36,449 nucleotides of DNA from Streptomyces ipomoeae 91-03 (GCF_000317595.1 NZ_AEJC01000094.1:1-36449), one strand, 5' to 3'; shown: positions 18,657 to 27,035, numbered from the stretch's first letter. The notes: a model not told the origin generated them from the letters alone. Translations and numbers: made by a program.

Positions 18657-19385
18657 GTGAGCGGGAATTTAGTCCGGGGATTCGCGGTGGTCTCTGCCAC
18701 CGCGGTCACCACTGTCGGCGCCGTTACCGGGGTTGCCCAGAGCAGCACCGGCCAGTCGGTGAACGACGCTGAAACGACGGGGAGCGGCTCGACCCTCCTC
18801 GCAGACATACCCATGGGGCAGCAGGCCCGGATACAAACGGCCTCCCTGACTCAACAGGCCGACGCGCAGGCCATCGCCGCGGACAACAGCGTGCGGGAAA
18901 CCGCGGCGGAGGCGGCCCGCAAGCAGGCCGCGAAGGACGCGATCGCCAAGCAGAAGGAGGCCAAGCAGAAGGAGGCCCAACAGAAAGCCCTGCAGGACGC
19001 CAAGGATCGTCAGGAGGCGCAGCAGCAGGCCGGCTCCTCGTCGACGGGCTCCTCGTCGACGGGCCCTTCCAGCCTCGCGCCGCAGTCCTCGTACACCGTT
19101 GCCCAGGTCCAGGCCATCGCGCGGCAGATGGTGCCCGGTGATCAGTTCCAGTGCTTCAGCAACATCGTGGACCACGAGTCCGGCTGGAACCACAAGGCGG
19201 TCAACCCCTCTTCCGGGGCATACGGTCTCGTACAGGCCTATCCCGGGTCCAAGATGTCGTCTGCCGGAGCCGACTGGCAGACCAATCCGGCCACGCAGAT
19301 CAAGTGGGGCCTGAACTATATGAACGCCCGCTATGGCAGCCCCTGCGGTGCATGGGCGTTCTGGCAGGCCAACGGCTCCTACTGA
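18657..19385 (+). CDS. Secreted lytic-transglycosylase-like (SLT) protein
   Basis: A 242-residue exported protein. The start GTG 18657 has GGAAGGA 7 bases upstream. An N-terminal hydrophobic stretch (residues 8-27) acts as signal peptide. A charged coiled-coil of Ala/Lys/Gln/Glu (about 65-125) and a Ser/Thr/Gly linker lead to the catalytic domain (about 145-242). The catalytic Glu is E174 in IVDHESGWNHKAVNP, followed by GAYGLVQAYPGSKM, and the domain ends AFWQANGSY. The family cleaves peptidoglycan glycan strands; Streptomyces has several copies, used in cell-wall remodelling and germination. Upstream DNA is joined directly to segment B of the glycosidase, so its natural promoter may have been lost. 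Confidence 0.9.
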   Translation: MSGNLVRGFAVVSATAVTTVGAVTGVAQSSTGQSVNDAETTGSGSTLLADIPMGQQARIQTASLTQQADAQAIAADNSVRETAAEAARKQAAKDAIAKQKEAKQKEAQQKALQDAKDRQEAQQQAGSSSTGSSSTGPSSLAPQSSYTVAQVQAIARQMVPGDQFQCFSNIVDHESGWNHKAVNPSSGAYGLVQAYPGSKMSSAGADWQTNPATQIKWGLNYMNARYGSPCGAWAFWQANGSY

Positions 19386-19440
19386 GCCGACGCCGGGCGC
19401 GCCGTCGAGGCCGCTCAAGCCTGCGCGGTTCCTCACCGTC

Positions 19441-19632
19441 CTACCGCGAGGAACTGCCCCGGGCAGGACGGGCGGACCTCACTCCGGCCTTCTCGGTGAT
19501 CATATTGATCAGGGCGTGGGCTGTGTTGTCGCCGGAGTCGATCCCGTGGACCTCGGCGCCTTCGAAGGTGGCGACCTCGGTGCTGCGGGGGAACATGGCC
19601 TGCTCGTACTCGGTGAGCGCGGCCTCGACCTC
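19441..19632 (-). pseudogene. FAD-dependent monooxygenase, C-terminal fragment
   Basis: About 60 residues resembling the last helix of class A flavin monooxygenases (ALTEYEQAMFPRSTEVA), followed by a short tail. The rest of the gene is absent; upstream of about 19632 the sequence belongs to an integrase remnant on the other strand. Assignment rests on one helix and is tentative. Confidence 0.5.
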
Positions 19633-19633
19633 G

Positions 19634-19903
19634 TCATGGAGACGGCCGTGGATGACGAGCTGATCACGCGCAACCCGTGCCGGATCAAGGGCGCCGGTAA
19701 GGAGCGAGGCAGCCGAGCGGCGCATCGCGACCGTCACCCAGGTCGACGCGCTCGCCAACGCCACCGGGGTGCGGTGACGGCTCATGGTCTACCTCGGCGC
19801 GTACGGCCCGATGCGATCGGAAGAGCCGGCCGGCCTCCGCCGCCGGGACGTCGACCTCGACGACCTGCGCATCCGCTCCGCCTCGCTGAGCCGGAGCGGA
19901 TGA
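19634..19903 (+). pseudogene. Tyrosine recombinase (phage-type integrase) fragment
   Basis: A short, degenerate piece of the middle of an integrase: METAVDDELITRNPCRIKGAG, then, after a frameshift near 19702-19710, RRIATVTQVDALANATG, and after an in-frame TGA near 19777, LMVYLGAYGPMRSEEPAGL and RRDVDLDDLRIR. That corresponds to the end of the core-binding domain and the start of the catalytic domain with the first Arg. The catalytic His-x-x-Arg and Tyr are absent. It marks a lost integrative element. Confidence 0.75.
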
Positions 19904-19927
19904 AGGGGCGACGCCCGAACAGGGCGG

Positions 19928-20173
19928 TCAGCGGAAGTCGATGGGCCGGTACGTGGTCCGGGCTTCTCGCATGATCCAGGGCTTTCGCCCAGCAAAGATC
20001 AGCACGCGGTGGGCTGCGGTTCCGGTGGACCTCATGTCCCGGACCCGCCGGTACTCGCCGTCGAGGTACACGAAGTCACCGACGCGGACATCGCTCGGTG
20101 GCCGGGTACTTCCCATGGTTCCGACAGGCGGAGGCGGTATGGATGGCGGCTCCTTGGTCCTGCGCTCGTACAT
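19928..20173 (-). CDS. Small hypothetical protein, 81 aa
   Basis: I do not recognise a family. The protein has a Pro-rich N-terminus (PPSIPPPPVG) and a compact domain DVRVGDFVYLDGEYRRVRDM ending in REARTTYRPIDFR, probably a small all-beta fold. Its ATG overlaps the stop of the preceding 28-codon ORF (TGATG), so translation is coupled. The setting among integrase, Nudix-like and tiny membrane-peptide genes suggests an accessory gene of an actinomycete integrative element. Confidence 0.65.
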   Translation of the reverse strand: MYERRTKEPPSIPPPPVGTMGSTRPPSDVRVGDFVYLDGEYRRVRDMRSTGTAAHRVLIFAGRKPWIMREARTTYRPIDFR

Positions 20174-20259
20174 CAGCCCCTCCAGATGCCGGGCAGAAGG
20201 GAGCCGCCGATTGCGACGAGGCCCACCACGTAGGCGATTTGCTGGTGTCGGGGATTCAT
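20173..20259 (-). CDS. Tiny membrane peptide, 28 aa
   Basis: The frame MNPRHQQIAYVVGLVAIGGS... ends IWRG. A single hydrophobic segment (residues 9-23) would cross the membrane. Its ATG overlaps the preceding stop (ATGA) and its stop overlaps the next start (TGATG). Such a double overlap is unlikely by chance and supports real translation. Confidence 0.55.
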   Translation of the reverse strand: MNPRHQQIAYVVGLVAIGGSLLPGIWRG

Positions 20260-20588
20260 CGGGTTCCGATCAGGTGGTGCTCCAGGCGGCAGCGGACTGA
20301 CGGGACGCGTATCTCCGGCAGGGGCACCCAGGCCGCTGCGCCCGTCTCGGGCACCGACGGGAAGACCGCGCCCGAATGGGCACGGAAGAGGTAGCGGATG
20401 CCGACCCGGAGGCGGGGGCCGTACCTGTGCTGCCCCGGCCTGGTCACGTCCACCAGGAAGGGCCCTTCAGCACCTGGCTGCGTCCATACGTCCCGGATGC
20501 CGGCCTCCTCGGCCGGCAGGCGCAGGGCGGCCTCGCCGGCGCCGCATGCGACTGCTCTGCCGGGACCGTCCGGCTGGCGACCGGCTGC
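20256..20588 (-). pseudogene. Nudix-like protein, N-terminally truncated
   Basis: The frame is readable upstream to the transaldolase stop, where it is cut. The helix GEAALRLPAEEAGI resembles a degraded Nudix box, and GPFLVDVTRPG, RVGIRYLFRA and AAAWVPLPEI match the strands that follow the box in Nudix hydrolases. GTG 20453 could start only the last 65 residues. Nudix proteins are known accessory genes of actinomycete integrative and conjugative elements, which fits the small coupled genes downstream. Family assignment is moderately sure, activity doubtful. Confidence 0.55.
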
Positions 20589-21704
20589 TCAGGCGGCGAC
20601 GCGCTTGGCGTGCAGTTCGGCATCCAGTTGCTCCCACAACTCGTTGCCGGAGGCCGTGAACTTGCTGATGCCCTCGTCCTCCAGCACACGCACCACGTCG
20701 TCGTAGGACACTCCGACAGCCTCAAGGTCATCGAGTACCTGCCGGGCTGCCGCATACGTGCCGTGGATGGTGTCGCCCTGGATACGGCCGTGGTCCGCGA
20801 CCGCACGCAGAGTCTGCTCGGGCATGGTGTTGACCACGCCGGGTGCCACCAGTTCGTCGACGTAGCGGGTGTCGTCGTAGGCGGGGTCCTTCACCCCGGT
20901 GGAGGCCCACAGTGGGCGTTGCGGGCGCATCCCTGCCGCCGAAAGAGCCTTCCACTGTTCTGATGCGCGTGCCTGCTCGAAACGCTGGTAGGCCAGGCGT
21001 GCGTTGGCGATCGCGGCCCGTCCGCGCAGTTCCCGTGCCTCAGACGTGCCGATCTTGTCCAGGCGGCTGTCGATCTCGGTGTCCACCCGGCTGACGAAGA
21101 AGGAGGCCACCGATGCGATGGATGCCAGGTCACGTCCCGCCGCGTGCGCTCTGCCCATGCCGTCCAGGAAGGCGCGGAGCACCTGGTCGTAGCGGTCGAG
21201 GGAAAAGATCAGCGTCACGTTGATACTGATGCCCTCGGCGAGCGCCGTGCCGATCGCCTCCAAGCCCTGCCGCGTGGCGGGGATCTTCACGAACATGTTC
21301 GGCCGGTCCACCAGCCACCACAGGGCCCGTGCCTCGGCGACGGTCGCCGCCGTGTCGTGGGCGACGCGAGGGTCGACCTCGATTGACACCCGCCCGTCCG
21401 CCGCGTCGCCGGCCTCGTACACCGGGCGCAGCACATCGCAAGCCCAGCGCACGTCGAACGCGGTCAGCAGCCTGACGGCTTCCTCGACCCGTACCCCGCG
21501 TCGGGCCAGATCGCCAACCTGCTCGTCATAGCGGCCGCCCGAGCGGATCGCCTTGGCGAAGATCGTCGGGTTGCTGGTGATGCCGACCACCCGCTGATCA
21601 CGCACCAGGTCGGCCAGCCGGCCACTGGCGAGCCGTTCCCGGCTCAGATCATCCAGCCAGACCGCTACGCCTTCGGCGGCCAGCCGGTCCAAGTTCTCGG
21701 TCAT
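20589..21704 (-). CDS. tal: Transaldolase
   Basis: A 371-residue transaldolase of the long actinobacterial type (TalB-like, about 370-380 residues). It transfers dihydroxyacetone from sedoheptulose-7-phosphate to glyceraldehyde-3-phosphate in the pentose phosphate pathway. The Schiff-base lysine is K140 in [18 protein letters not shown] (41-49), the [10 protein letters not shown] strand and WASTGVKDP are signature blocks. It is not next to tkt/zwf, so this is probably a second copy rather than the one in the main pentose-phosphate cluster. It starts at ATG 21704 with GAGGGG upstream. Confidence 0.94.
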   Translation of the reverse strand: MTENLDRLAAEGVAVWLDDLSRERLASGRLADLVRDQRVVGITSNPTIFAKAIRSGGRYDEQVGDLARRGVRVEEAVRLLTAFDVRWACDVLRPVYEAGDAADGRVSIEVDPRVAHDTAATVAEARALWWLVDRPNMFVKIPATRQGLEAIGTALAEGISINVTLIFSLDRYDQVLRAFLDGMGRAHAAGRDLASIASVASFFVSRVDTEIDSRLDKIGTSEARELRGRAAIANARLAYQRFEQARASEQWKALSAAGMRPQRPLWASTGVKDPAYDDTRYVDELVAPGVVNTMPEQTLRAVADHGRIQGDTIHGTYAAARQVLDDLEAVGVSYDDVVRVLEDEGISKFTASGNELWEQLDAELHAKRVAA

Positions 21705-21829
21705 GCCCCTCTCCCTTGCGTCAGGGTGCGGATGGCGCCCGGGCTGTCGAGGCCGCGAAGGCGTCGCCCGCGGGTGAGCCGATGGTGGGGGCCCACCCGC
21801 CTCGTCACCTCAGCGGCTGCTGCTTGCTG

Positions 21830-22267
21830 TCAGTCCGACGGCCGGGTTCCGTGGTAGCGCTGGGCGAGCCGGGCGAGGGCGACTGCGCCGAGCAGGAGGC
21901 CGAAGTCGCGCAGCGCGATGTCGTAGTAGTCGGGGATGGTCAGCAGGTTGACGATGATGCCGACGAGCCATCCGGCGACCAGCCAGGCCCCGAAGCGGGG
22001 GGCGAGGGCGACGGCGATGCCCGCGACGATTTCGACGACACCGACGGCGTACATGGCCGACTGGGCGCTGCCGGGAACGATGTCGTTGATCCACGGCGCG
22101 AGGTAGGCGGGCCAGTCCACGAGCAGGTTGGCGAACTTGTCCAGCCCGAACAGGATCGGCGCCACGGCGAACCCGGTGCGCAGGATGACGAACGCCTGGT
22201 AGCCCGGGTCGGTGAGCGCGGCCCGTCGAGGGGCGGCGGACGTGCGGGGTGTGGTTGCGGACGACAT
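21830..22267 (-). CDS. DoxX-family membrane protein
   Basis: A 145-residue protein with four membrane helices (about 25-45, 68-90, 92-112 and 118-137). ILRTGFAVAPILFGLDKFANLL and the helix pair around VGVVEIVAGIAVAL are typical of DoxX/YkgB-like proteins, which take part in membrane redox or thiol-stress processes in actinobacteria. ATG 22267 has GAAGGAAGG just upstream. It is divergent from a Cys-rich regulator across a 90-base gap containing a palindrome, so it is the likely regulatory target. Confidence 0.85.
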   Translation of the reverse strand: MSSATTPRTSAAPRRAALTDPGYQAFVILRTGFAVAPILFGLDKFANLLVDWPAYLAPWINDIVPGSAQSAMYAVGVVEIVAGIAVALAPRFGAWLVAGWLVGIIVNLLTIPDYYDIALRDFGLLLGAVALARLAQRYHGTRPSD

Positions 22268-22277
22268 GACGCCTTCC

Positions 22278-22307
22278 TTCTATCGACAACTTTCACTAAC
22301 GATAGAA
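22278..22307. promoter_or_regulatory. Operator palindrome between doxX and its divergent regulator
   Basis: A perfect 8-base inverted repeat, TTCTATCG at 22278-22285 and CGATAGAA at 22300-22307, has a 14-base spacer. TTGACT for the leftward promoter lies at 22330-22325, so the nearer arm falls over the expected -10 of doxX. That is a repressor position. Confidence 0.65.
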
Positions 22308-22343
22308 GCGCGGAAACCTTCTTTAGTCAATGCCTATGTGTTT

Positions 22344-22349
22344 TAGACT
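22344..22349 (+). promoter_or_regulatory. Probable -10 element, leaderless transcript of the regulator
   Basis: TAGACT lies 7 bases before GTG 22357, the preferred start of the regulator. No ribosome-binding site precedes this GTG, so the message would begin at or next to the start codon, as in many Streptomyces regulators. Confidence 0.4.
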
Positions 22350-22356
22350 GGTGTTC

Positions 22357-23082
22357 GTGGACGCCCCGAAGGAAGCACCCCGCCCCGACGTCTCCGCCGT
22401 CGCCGCGCTCGACGAGCCGACCCGCAGGAGGCTGTACGACCACGTCGCGCGCCAGCCGGCACCGGTCAGCCGCGACGAAGCCGCCGAGGCCCTCGGCCTG
22501 GCACGGCAGACGGCGGCCTTCCACCTGGACCGACTGGCCGGCGAATCGCTCCTCGACGTCGTCTACGAGCGGCGCAGCGGACGCACCGGCCCCGGAGCGG
22601 GCAGGCCGGCCAAGCTCTACAAGCGCTCCACCAGACAGGTCACCGTCACCCTGCCCGAGCGGCACTACGAGCTGGCTGGACGTCTCCTCGCCCAGGCCCT
22701 GGAGGAATCCGAAGGCACCGGCGAACCGGTGCGCACCGTCCTGCACCGAAAGGCCCATGAGCTGGGCACGCGGATCGCCGGCCAGGAGCAGACAGATGTC
22801 TTCGCCGTGCTGGAAGGCAACGGGTTCGAACCCCGCTACGACGGTGACGCCATCGTCCTGGGCAACTGCCCCTTCCACGCGCTCGCCCGCGACCACGCCC
22901 AGACCGTGTGCGGCATGAACCTCCACCTGCTCCGTGGCGTGCTCGACGGACTCGACGAACCCGACCTCGAGGCATGCCTGTCACCCAGCCCCGGCCACTG
23001 CTGCGTGCGTCTCCAGCCGGCTTCCCCGCCGCACGCGACCCCACGGCCTTCCGAGGGCACACCACCAACCGCCGCCCGCTGA
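22357..23082 (+). CDS. Winged-helix transcriptional regulator with Cys-rich C-terminus (COG2345 type)
   Basis: About 241 residues from GTG 22357 (an ATG at 22330 is in frame but lies upstream of the -10). The N-terminal ArsR/DeoR-like winged helix contains LDEPTRRRLYDHVA and the recognition helix SRDEAAEALGLARQTAAFHLDRL, then the wing GRPAKLYKRS. The C-terminal sensor has five cysteines: C-x13-C (NCPFHALARDHAQTVC), then about 21 residues, C-x7-C-C (CLSPSPGHCC). This recalls SufR-like regulators that hold an Fe-S cluster or metal, but the spacing differs from the SufR pattern I remember. It is likely to act on the divergent doxX promoter and itself. Confidence 0.85.
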   Translation: MDAPKEAPRPDVSAVAALDEPTRRRLYDHVARQPAPVSRDEAAEALGLARQTAAFHLDRLAGESLLDVVYERRSGRTGPGAGRPAKLYKRSTRQVTVTLPERHYELAGRLLAQALEESEGTGEPVRTVLHRKAHELGTRIAGQEQTDVFAVLEGNGFEPRYDGDAIVLGNCPFHALARDHAQTVCGMNLHLLRGVLDGLDEPDLEACLSPSPGHCCVRLQPASPPHATPRPSEGTPPTAAR

Positions 23083-23109
23083 TTCTGTCCGCACAACAGG
23101 GAGTACGTC

Positions 23110-23796
23110 ATGGACATAGCAGCCTCGGCCACGGCCTCGACATCGGATACGGCCGACATCCCCGCCCGCTTCACCGCCATCCCCTCGCCCCAGACCGCGA
23201 GGGCGTCCACCACCCCGCTACGAGTCGTCCACGACACCGACGGCATCGACCTTGCCGAAGCCGAACGCGCCGCCGCCCAGTTCCTCGGAGCGCTCGGCAT
23301 CGAAACCGACACCGAGAGCCTGCGGGGCACCCCCGGCCGTATGGCCCGCGCCTACGCCGAGCTGTTCAGCCCGCGCCCCTTCGACCTGACGACCTTTCCC
23401 AACGACGAGGGCTACGACGAGCTGGTGCTGGCCCGCAGCATTCCCGTCCGGACGGTGTGCGAGCACCACATGCTGCCCGTCGTCGGCACCGCCCACGTCG
23501 GGTACCTCCCGGGCCACCGCATCCTCGGCCTGTCCAAACTCGCCCGTGTCGTCGAGCATTTCGCCTGTCGCCCTCAGGTCCAGGAACGCCTGACCAAGCA
23601 GGTCGCCGACTGGCTGCAGGCTCACCTCGAACCCAAGGGGGTCGGCGTCGTGATCGCAGCCGAGCACAGCTGCATGACCCTGCGCGGCGTCCAGGCCACC
23701 GGCTCCAGCACGCTCACCTCCACCCTCCTCGGCACACTCCGCAACGACGCTCGCTCCCGCGCCGAATTCCTCTCTCTCACGGGCATGCTCACCTGA
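23110..23796 (+). CDS. folE: GTP cyclohydrolase I
   Basis: A 228-residue enzyme that converts GTP to dihydroneopterin triphosphate, first step of folate and pterin synthesis. Zinc ligands are C117 and H120 region in VCEHHM and C188 in HSCMTLRGV, offset +7 from E. coli C110/H113/C181. LRGTPGRMARAY and LGLSKLARVVEHFA are family signatures. The N-terminal 38 residues are an extra, low-complexity extension. It starts 27 bases after the regulator gene with AGGGAG upstream and is probably co-transcribed with it. No other fol genes are near, so it is likely a second copy with a conditional or specialised role. Confidence 0.94.
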   Translation: MDIAASATASTSDTADIPARFTAIPSPQTARASTTPLRVVHDTDGIDLAEAERAAAQFLGALGIETDTESLRGTPGRMARAYAELFSPRPFDLTTFPNDEGYDELVLARSIPVRTVCEHHMLPVVGTAHVGYLPGHRILGLSKLARVVEHFACRPQVQERLTKQVADWLQAHLEPKGVGVVIAAEHSCMTLRGVQATGSSTLTSTLLGTLRNDARSRAEFLSLTGMLT

Positions 23797-23985
23797 AGCG
23801 CGGGGCGCCAGCCCCCCGTGTCGGGCTGTCCGCGCCGTAGGCCCACAGATGGGCATGGACTGGCCTACGTACCTCGCGTCGTAGATCAACGACATCGTGC
23901 GACGGCAGATGAGCGCCGCGCCGGCTCCTCCGCCATCGAACCGGCTGAGCGAGCGGCACGGCACAGCGCATGGGAACGTGGTCGC
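23797..23985. other. Spacer between folE and the GH15 gene
   Basis: I see no coding frame with support. The promoter and the weak ribosome-binding site (GGGAACG) of the GH15 gene must lie here. Confidence 0.4.
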
Positions 23986-25848
23986 ATGGGAACCATCAGT
24001 GGTTCTCCGGGAGCAGGAACAGCGCATGATTCCGCGGTCGGCGGCCCGCGGCTCGGTGGCTACGTTCCGTTGCGCGAGTACGCGGTGATCGGCGACGGCC
24101 GAACCGCCGCTCTGATCGCCCGGGACGGCTCGGTGGACTGGCTGGGCCTGCCCGATCTGGACTCGCCCGCCGTGTTCGGTGCCGTGCTGGACGCCGGCCA
24201 TGGCGGACGCTTCACGCTGGAGCCGACCGTGCCCTACCGGGCGGAGCGCCGCTACCTGCCGCACACCAACGTGCTGCAGACGACCTTCAGCACCGCTCGC
24301 GGCGCGGTCGGAGTCACCGACGCACTCACTCTGCACGACGAGACGGCACTGACACCGATGCGTGAGCTGCTGCGACGTATCGACGGACTGTCCGGGTCCG
24401 TGCCGATGCGTTGGAGCGTGCGGCCACGCTTCGGCTACGGCCTGGCTCGCACGCGGTTCGCCCAGCGTTCGGGCGTACCCGTGGCCACGGCCGACACCAA
24501 AGCACTCGCCGTCTGCTCGTGGGACGCCGGTGCACCGGAATGCGACGGACACGCCATCAGTGGCACATGTGAGCTTCCGTGTGGCCGCCGCGCCTTGATC
24601 GCGATGCCCTTCGCCGACCAGGAGCCGCTCGTTCTGCCGGCCCGCACCGAGTGCGAGGCACGGCTGGACGACACATGCGCCGCCTGGCGACGCTGGGCCC
24701 GTGACCGGATGTATCCGGGCCGGTGGTCCGAAGCGGTGATGCGCAGCCTGCTCACATTGAAGCTGCTCGTCCATGCCCCCTCCGGAGCGGTCGCCGCCGC
24801 GGTGACGACCTCGCTCCCGGAGCGGATCGGCGGTGAGCGCAACTGGGACTACCGCTTCTCCTGGGTACGCGACTCCGCCTTCACCCTCGCCGCGTTCCTG
24901 CGACTCGGCTGCCCTGCGGAGGCGCACGCCTACTTCTGGTGGCTGATGCACGCCTCCCAGCTCACCCACCCCCACCTGAAGGTGCTGTACCGGCTGGACG
25001 GCGGCCACCGCACCCCGGAGCGGACCCTGCCCTGGGAGGGCCACCGCGGCTCGGGGCCGGTCCGCACCGGAAACGCCGCGGTCGGCCAGCTCCAACTCGA
25101 CACCTATGGCGAGTTGCTGCAGACGGCCTGGCAGTACGCGCGCGCCGCCGGACACCTCGACGCCGATGTCGCACGGCGCCTCGCGGAACTCGCCGACCTC
25201 GTCTGCACGAACTGGCGGCAACCCGACGCGGGTATCTGGGAGGTCCGCAGTCAGCCCCGCCATTTCACCCAGTCCAAGATGATGTGCTGGGTGGCCCTCG
25301 ACCGTGCCGCGGACCTGGCCGAACACGACCTGATACCCGGCCGGCACCTGGCCCGTTGGCGCACCGCACGCGACCAGATCCGCGCCTTCGTCGAAACCCA
25401 CTGCTTCTCGGACAGCCTCGACAGCTATGTCCGCTCCGCAGACAGCCCCGACCTGGACGCCGCCGTGCTTCTCGGCCACCTGTACGGATACCGGGGTGAC
25501 CACCGGCGCATGGACGCCACGATCAGTACTCTGGCCGACCGGCTGCGGCAGGGGCCGTACGTCGAGCGGTACTCGGGGGAGGACGGCCTCAGCGGCGGCG
25601 AAGGCGCCTTCCTGGCCTGCTCCTTCTGGCTCGCCGAATCCCTCGCCCGCACCGGACGCCGCCCCCAGGCTGTCGACCTGATGGAGGAGCTGGTCGGTCT
25701 GGCCAACGACGTCGGCCTCTACAGCGAGGAGATCGACCCCGCGACCGGTGACTTCCTTGGCAACCTTCCCCAGGGACTGAGCCACCTGGCGCTGATCAGC
25801 GCCGCGTGTGCCATCGGTGCCGCCGACGACACGGGCACGGCGCCGTGA
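23986..25848 (+). CDS. GH15-family glucosidase / trehalase-like enzyme
   Basis: A 620-residue cytosolic protein with the N-terminal beta-sandwich typical of actinobacterial GH15 trehalases (YAVIGDGRTAALIARDGSVD, residues about 31-50) and an (alpha/alpha)6 barrel. Key blocks are GGERNWDYRFSWVRDSAF, GIWEVRSQPRHFTQSKMMCW with the probable catalytic-acid Glu, and SGEDGLSGGEGAFLACSFW with the base Glu. The family hydrolyses trehalose or alpha-glucans; in actinobacteria most such proteins are trehalases. The start ATG 23986 is weakly supported by a GGGAACG ribosome-binding site. The stop overlaps the next gene (GTGA), so the two form an operon. Confidence 0.9.
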   Translation: MGTISGSPGAGTAHDSAVGGPRLGGYVPLREYAVIGDGRTAALIARDGSVDWLGLPDLDSPAVFGAVLDAGHGGRFTLEPTVPYRAERRYLPHTNVLQTTFSTARGAVGVTDALTLHDETALTPMRELLRRIDGLSGSVPMRWSVRPRFGYGLARTRFAQRSGVPVATADTKALAVCSWDAGAPECDGHAISGTCELPCGRRALIAMPFADQEPLVLPARTECEARLDDTCAAWRRWARDRMYPGRWSEAVMRSLLTLKLLVHAPSGAVAAAVTTSLPERIGGERNWDYRFSWVRDSAFTLAAFLRLGCPAEAHAYFWWLMHASQLTHPHLKVLYRLDGGHRTPERTLPWEGHRGSGPVRTGNAAVGQLQLDTYGELLQTAWQYARAAGHLDADVARRLAELADLVCTNWRQPDAGIWEVRSQPRHFTQSKMMCWVALDRAADLAEHDLIPGRHLARWRTARDQIRAFVETHCFSDSLDSYVRSADSPDLDAAVLLGHLYGYRGDHRRMDATISTLADRLRQGPYVERYSGEDGLSGGEGAFLACSFWLAESLARTGRRPQAVDLMEELVGLANDVGLYSEEIDPATGDFLGNLPQGLSHLALISAACAIGAADDTGTAP

Positions 25849-26333
25849 GCGCCTGGGCCGGGGGGACCGCGGCAGGAGCCTTCGTCGGCACACTGGCCCT
25901 GACGACCGCGCTGCGGGCCGCCAGCGAGCTGAGCCTGACCCGCATGGACCTGCCATTCCTCCTGGGCACGGCGGTGACCGTCAACCGCACCCGCGCGAAG
26001 TTCGTCGGCTACCTGATGCACTTTCTCAACGGGCAGATCTTCGCGTTCGTCTACTTCGCCGTCTTCGTCGCGATCGGTCAGGCGGGCTGGTGGCTGGGAG
26101 CCCTGTTCGGACTCGCGCACGGTCTGTTCGCCGGCACCGCACTGGTCAACATCCTGCTGCCGCTTGTCCACCCACGGATGGGCAGCCCGCTGACCAGCGC
26201 TCCGAAGGTTGCTCTGCTTGAGGCCCCCGGCTTTCTCATGCGCAACTACGGGCCGGGCACGCCCCTGGTCACGGTTCTCGCCCATATCGGCTACGGCGCG
26301 ATCGTCGGAGGTTTCACCGGGCTGGCGGCCTGA
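25845..26333 (+). CDS. Four-helix membrane protein of unknown function
   Basis: 162 residues starting at GTG 25845, which overlaps the GH15 stop. Four hydrophobic segments are seen (about 5-25, 50-75, 80-105 and 138-158). The stretch MDLPFLLGTAVTVNRTRAKFVGYL and the GHAHGLFAG-like loop suggest a conserved integral membrane family that I cannot name. Coupling to GH15 suggests expression together, not a shared reaction. Confidence 0.75.
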   Translation: MSAWAGGTAAGAFVGTLALTTALRAASELSLTRMDLPFLLGTAVTVNRTRAKFVGYLMHFLNGQIFAFVYFAVFVAIGQAGWWLGALFGLAHGLFAGTALVNILLPLVHPRMGSPLTSAPKVALLEAPGFLMRNYGPGTPLVTVLAHIGYGAIVGGFTGLAA

Positions 26334-26618
26334 CGGGCCGGGCCGGGATGCCGACCGGGATGTGCGCTCCTGCGTCGACCTGCGCGGGCCCTGGATGTAG
26401 GTCGGACGCCGGCGGTGTTTCTCGCGCGATCGCGGCCGTGCGTGCTTGTGCGGCTCGTGCTCGCTCGCTGGGTGCCAGCCTCGCGCCGAGGCGTTGGATG
26501 CGTCAGGTGAGGGTCCTGGCGGCGAAGCGGGCGTCGTCCAGCGCACGCTGGTCGGCAGCGCGCTGGAGGAACTGCTGGGGGTCGTGGCCGGCGGTCTCGG
26601 CTTGGGTGAGAACGGCGG
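26314..26618 (-). pseudogene. Relaxase/mobilisation-type protein, C-terminal fragment
   Basis: The frame reads AVLTQAETAGHDPQQFLQRA, DQRALDDARFAARTLT, then TGA at 26505-26503, then RIQRLGARLAPSERARAARA and a Pro-rich tail to the stop at 26316. A Trp codon (TGG) in place of the TGA gives a continuous sequence like the helical tails of actinobacterial relaxase/mobilisation proteins. The rest of that gene is absent. The 3' end overlaps the convergent membrane-protein gene by 20 bases. Confidence 0.55.
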
Positions 26619-27035
26619 GCCGTGCTTGAGTTCCCGGCAGGCGTGCTCGACGCGCCGGCGGATCTTGGCCAGGCGAACCGGTTCGGCCGGCGGAGTGCCG
26701 GCGGGGAGGCCGGCCAGCCAGTAGCCGGTGGGCTCTTCGGCCTGCTCGGGCCATTCGGCCAGCAGGGTCGCCTCGGGCAGGACACCGTCCCCGTGGCCGT
26801 GTTCGGCGATTGCGGTGGCCTGGGCCAGACGGCGGGCCCTGACACCGGCCGGCCGCACCCGCACGGCCACAAAGCGCGAGCGCATCGGCCCACGGGAGCC
26901 TTCCCGCCAGGTCACCTCGGTGAAGTTCTGCCGCCCGTGGCCGGCCGCCGGCGCGGCCACCGGGGACGGCTTGTCGCGGTAGCGGGACTGCGGCCCGCGG
27001 CCGTTGCCCGACCGCAGCGGCGTGACCGGCCCGGC
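26619..27035 (-). pseudogene. IS701-family transposase, C-terminal fragment
   Basis: About 130 residues with blocks of the IS701 DDE transposase: FTEVTWREGSRGPMRSRF, VRVRPAGVRARRLA, LLAEWPEQAEEPTGYWL, and VRLAKIRRRVEHACRELKHG with the last catalytic Glu. The first two catalytic Asp and the N-terminal half are missing. It is joined in frame to a hydrolase N-terminus upstream and to a relaxase-like fragment downstream. No terminal repeats were found. Confidence 0.78.

Noticed and set aside
22330..22356. ATG 22330 as the start of the Cys-rich regulator
   Set aside because: It lies upstream of the TAGACT -10 element, has no ribosome-binding site, and the extra residues do not look conserved.
23218..25956. 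A 912-codon minus-strand open frame opposite folE and the GH15 gene
   Set aside because: FolE and GH15 on the plus strand have full catalytic motifs; the minus frame is composition-driven.
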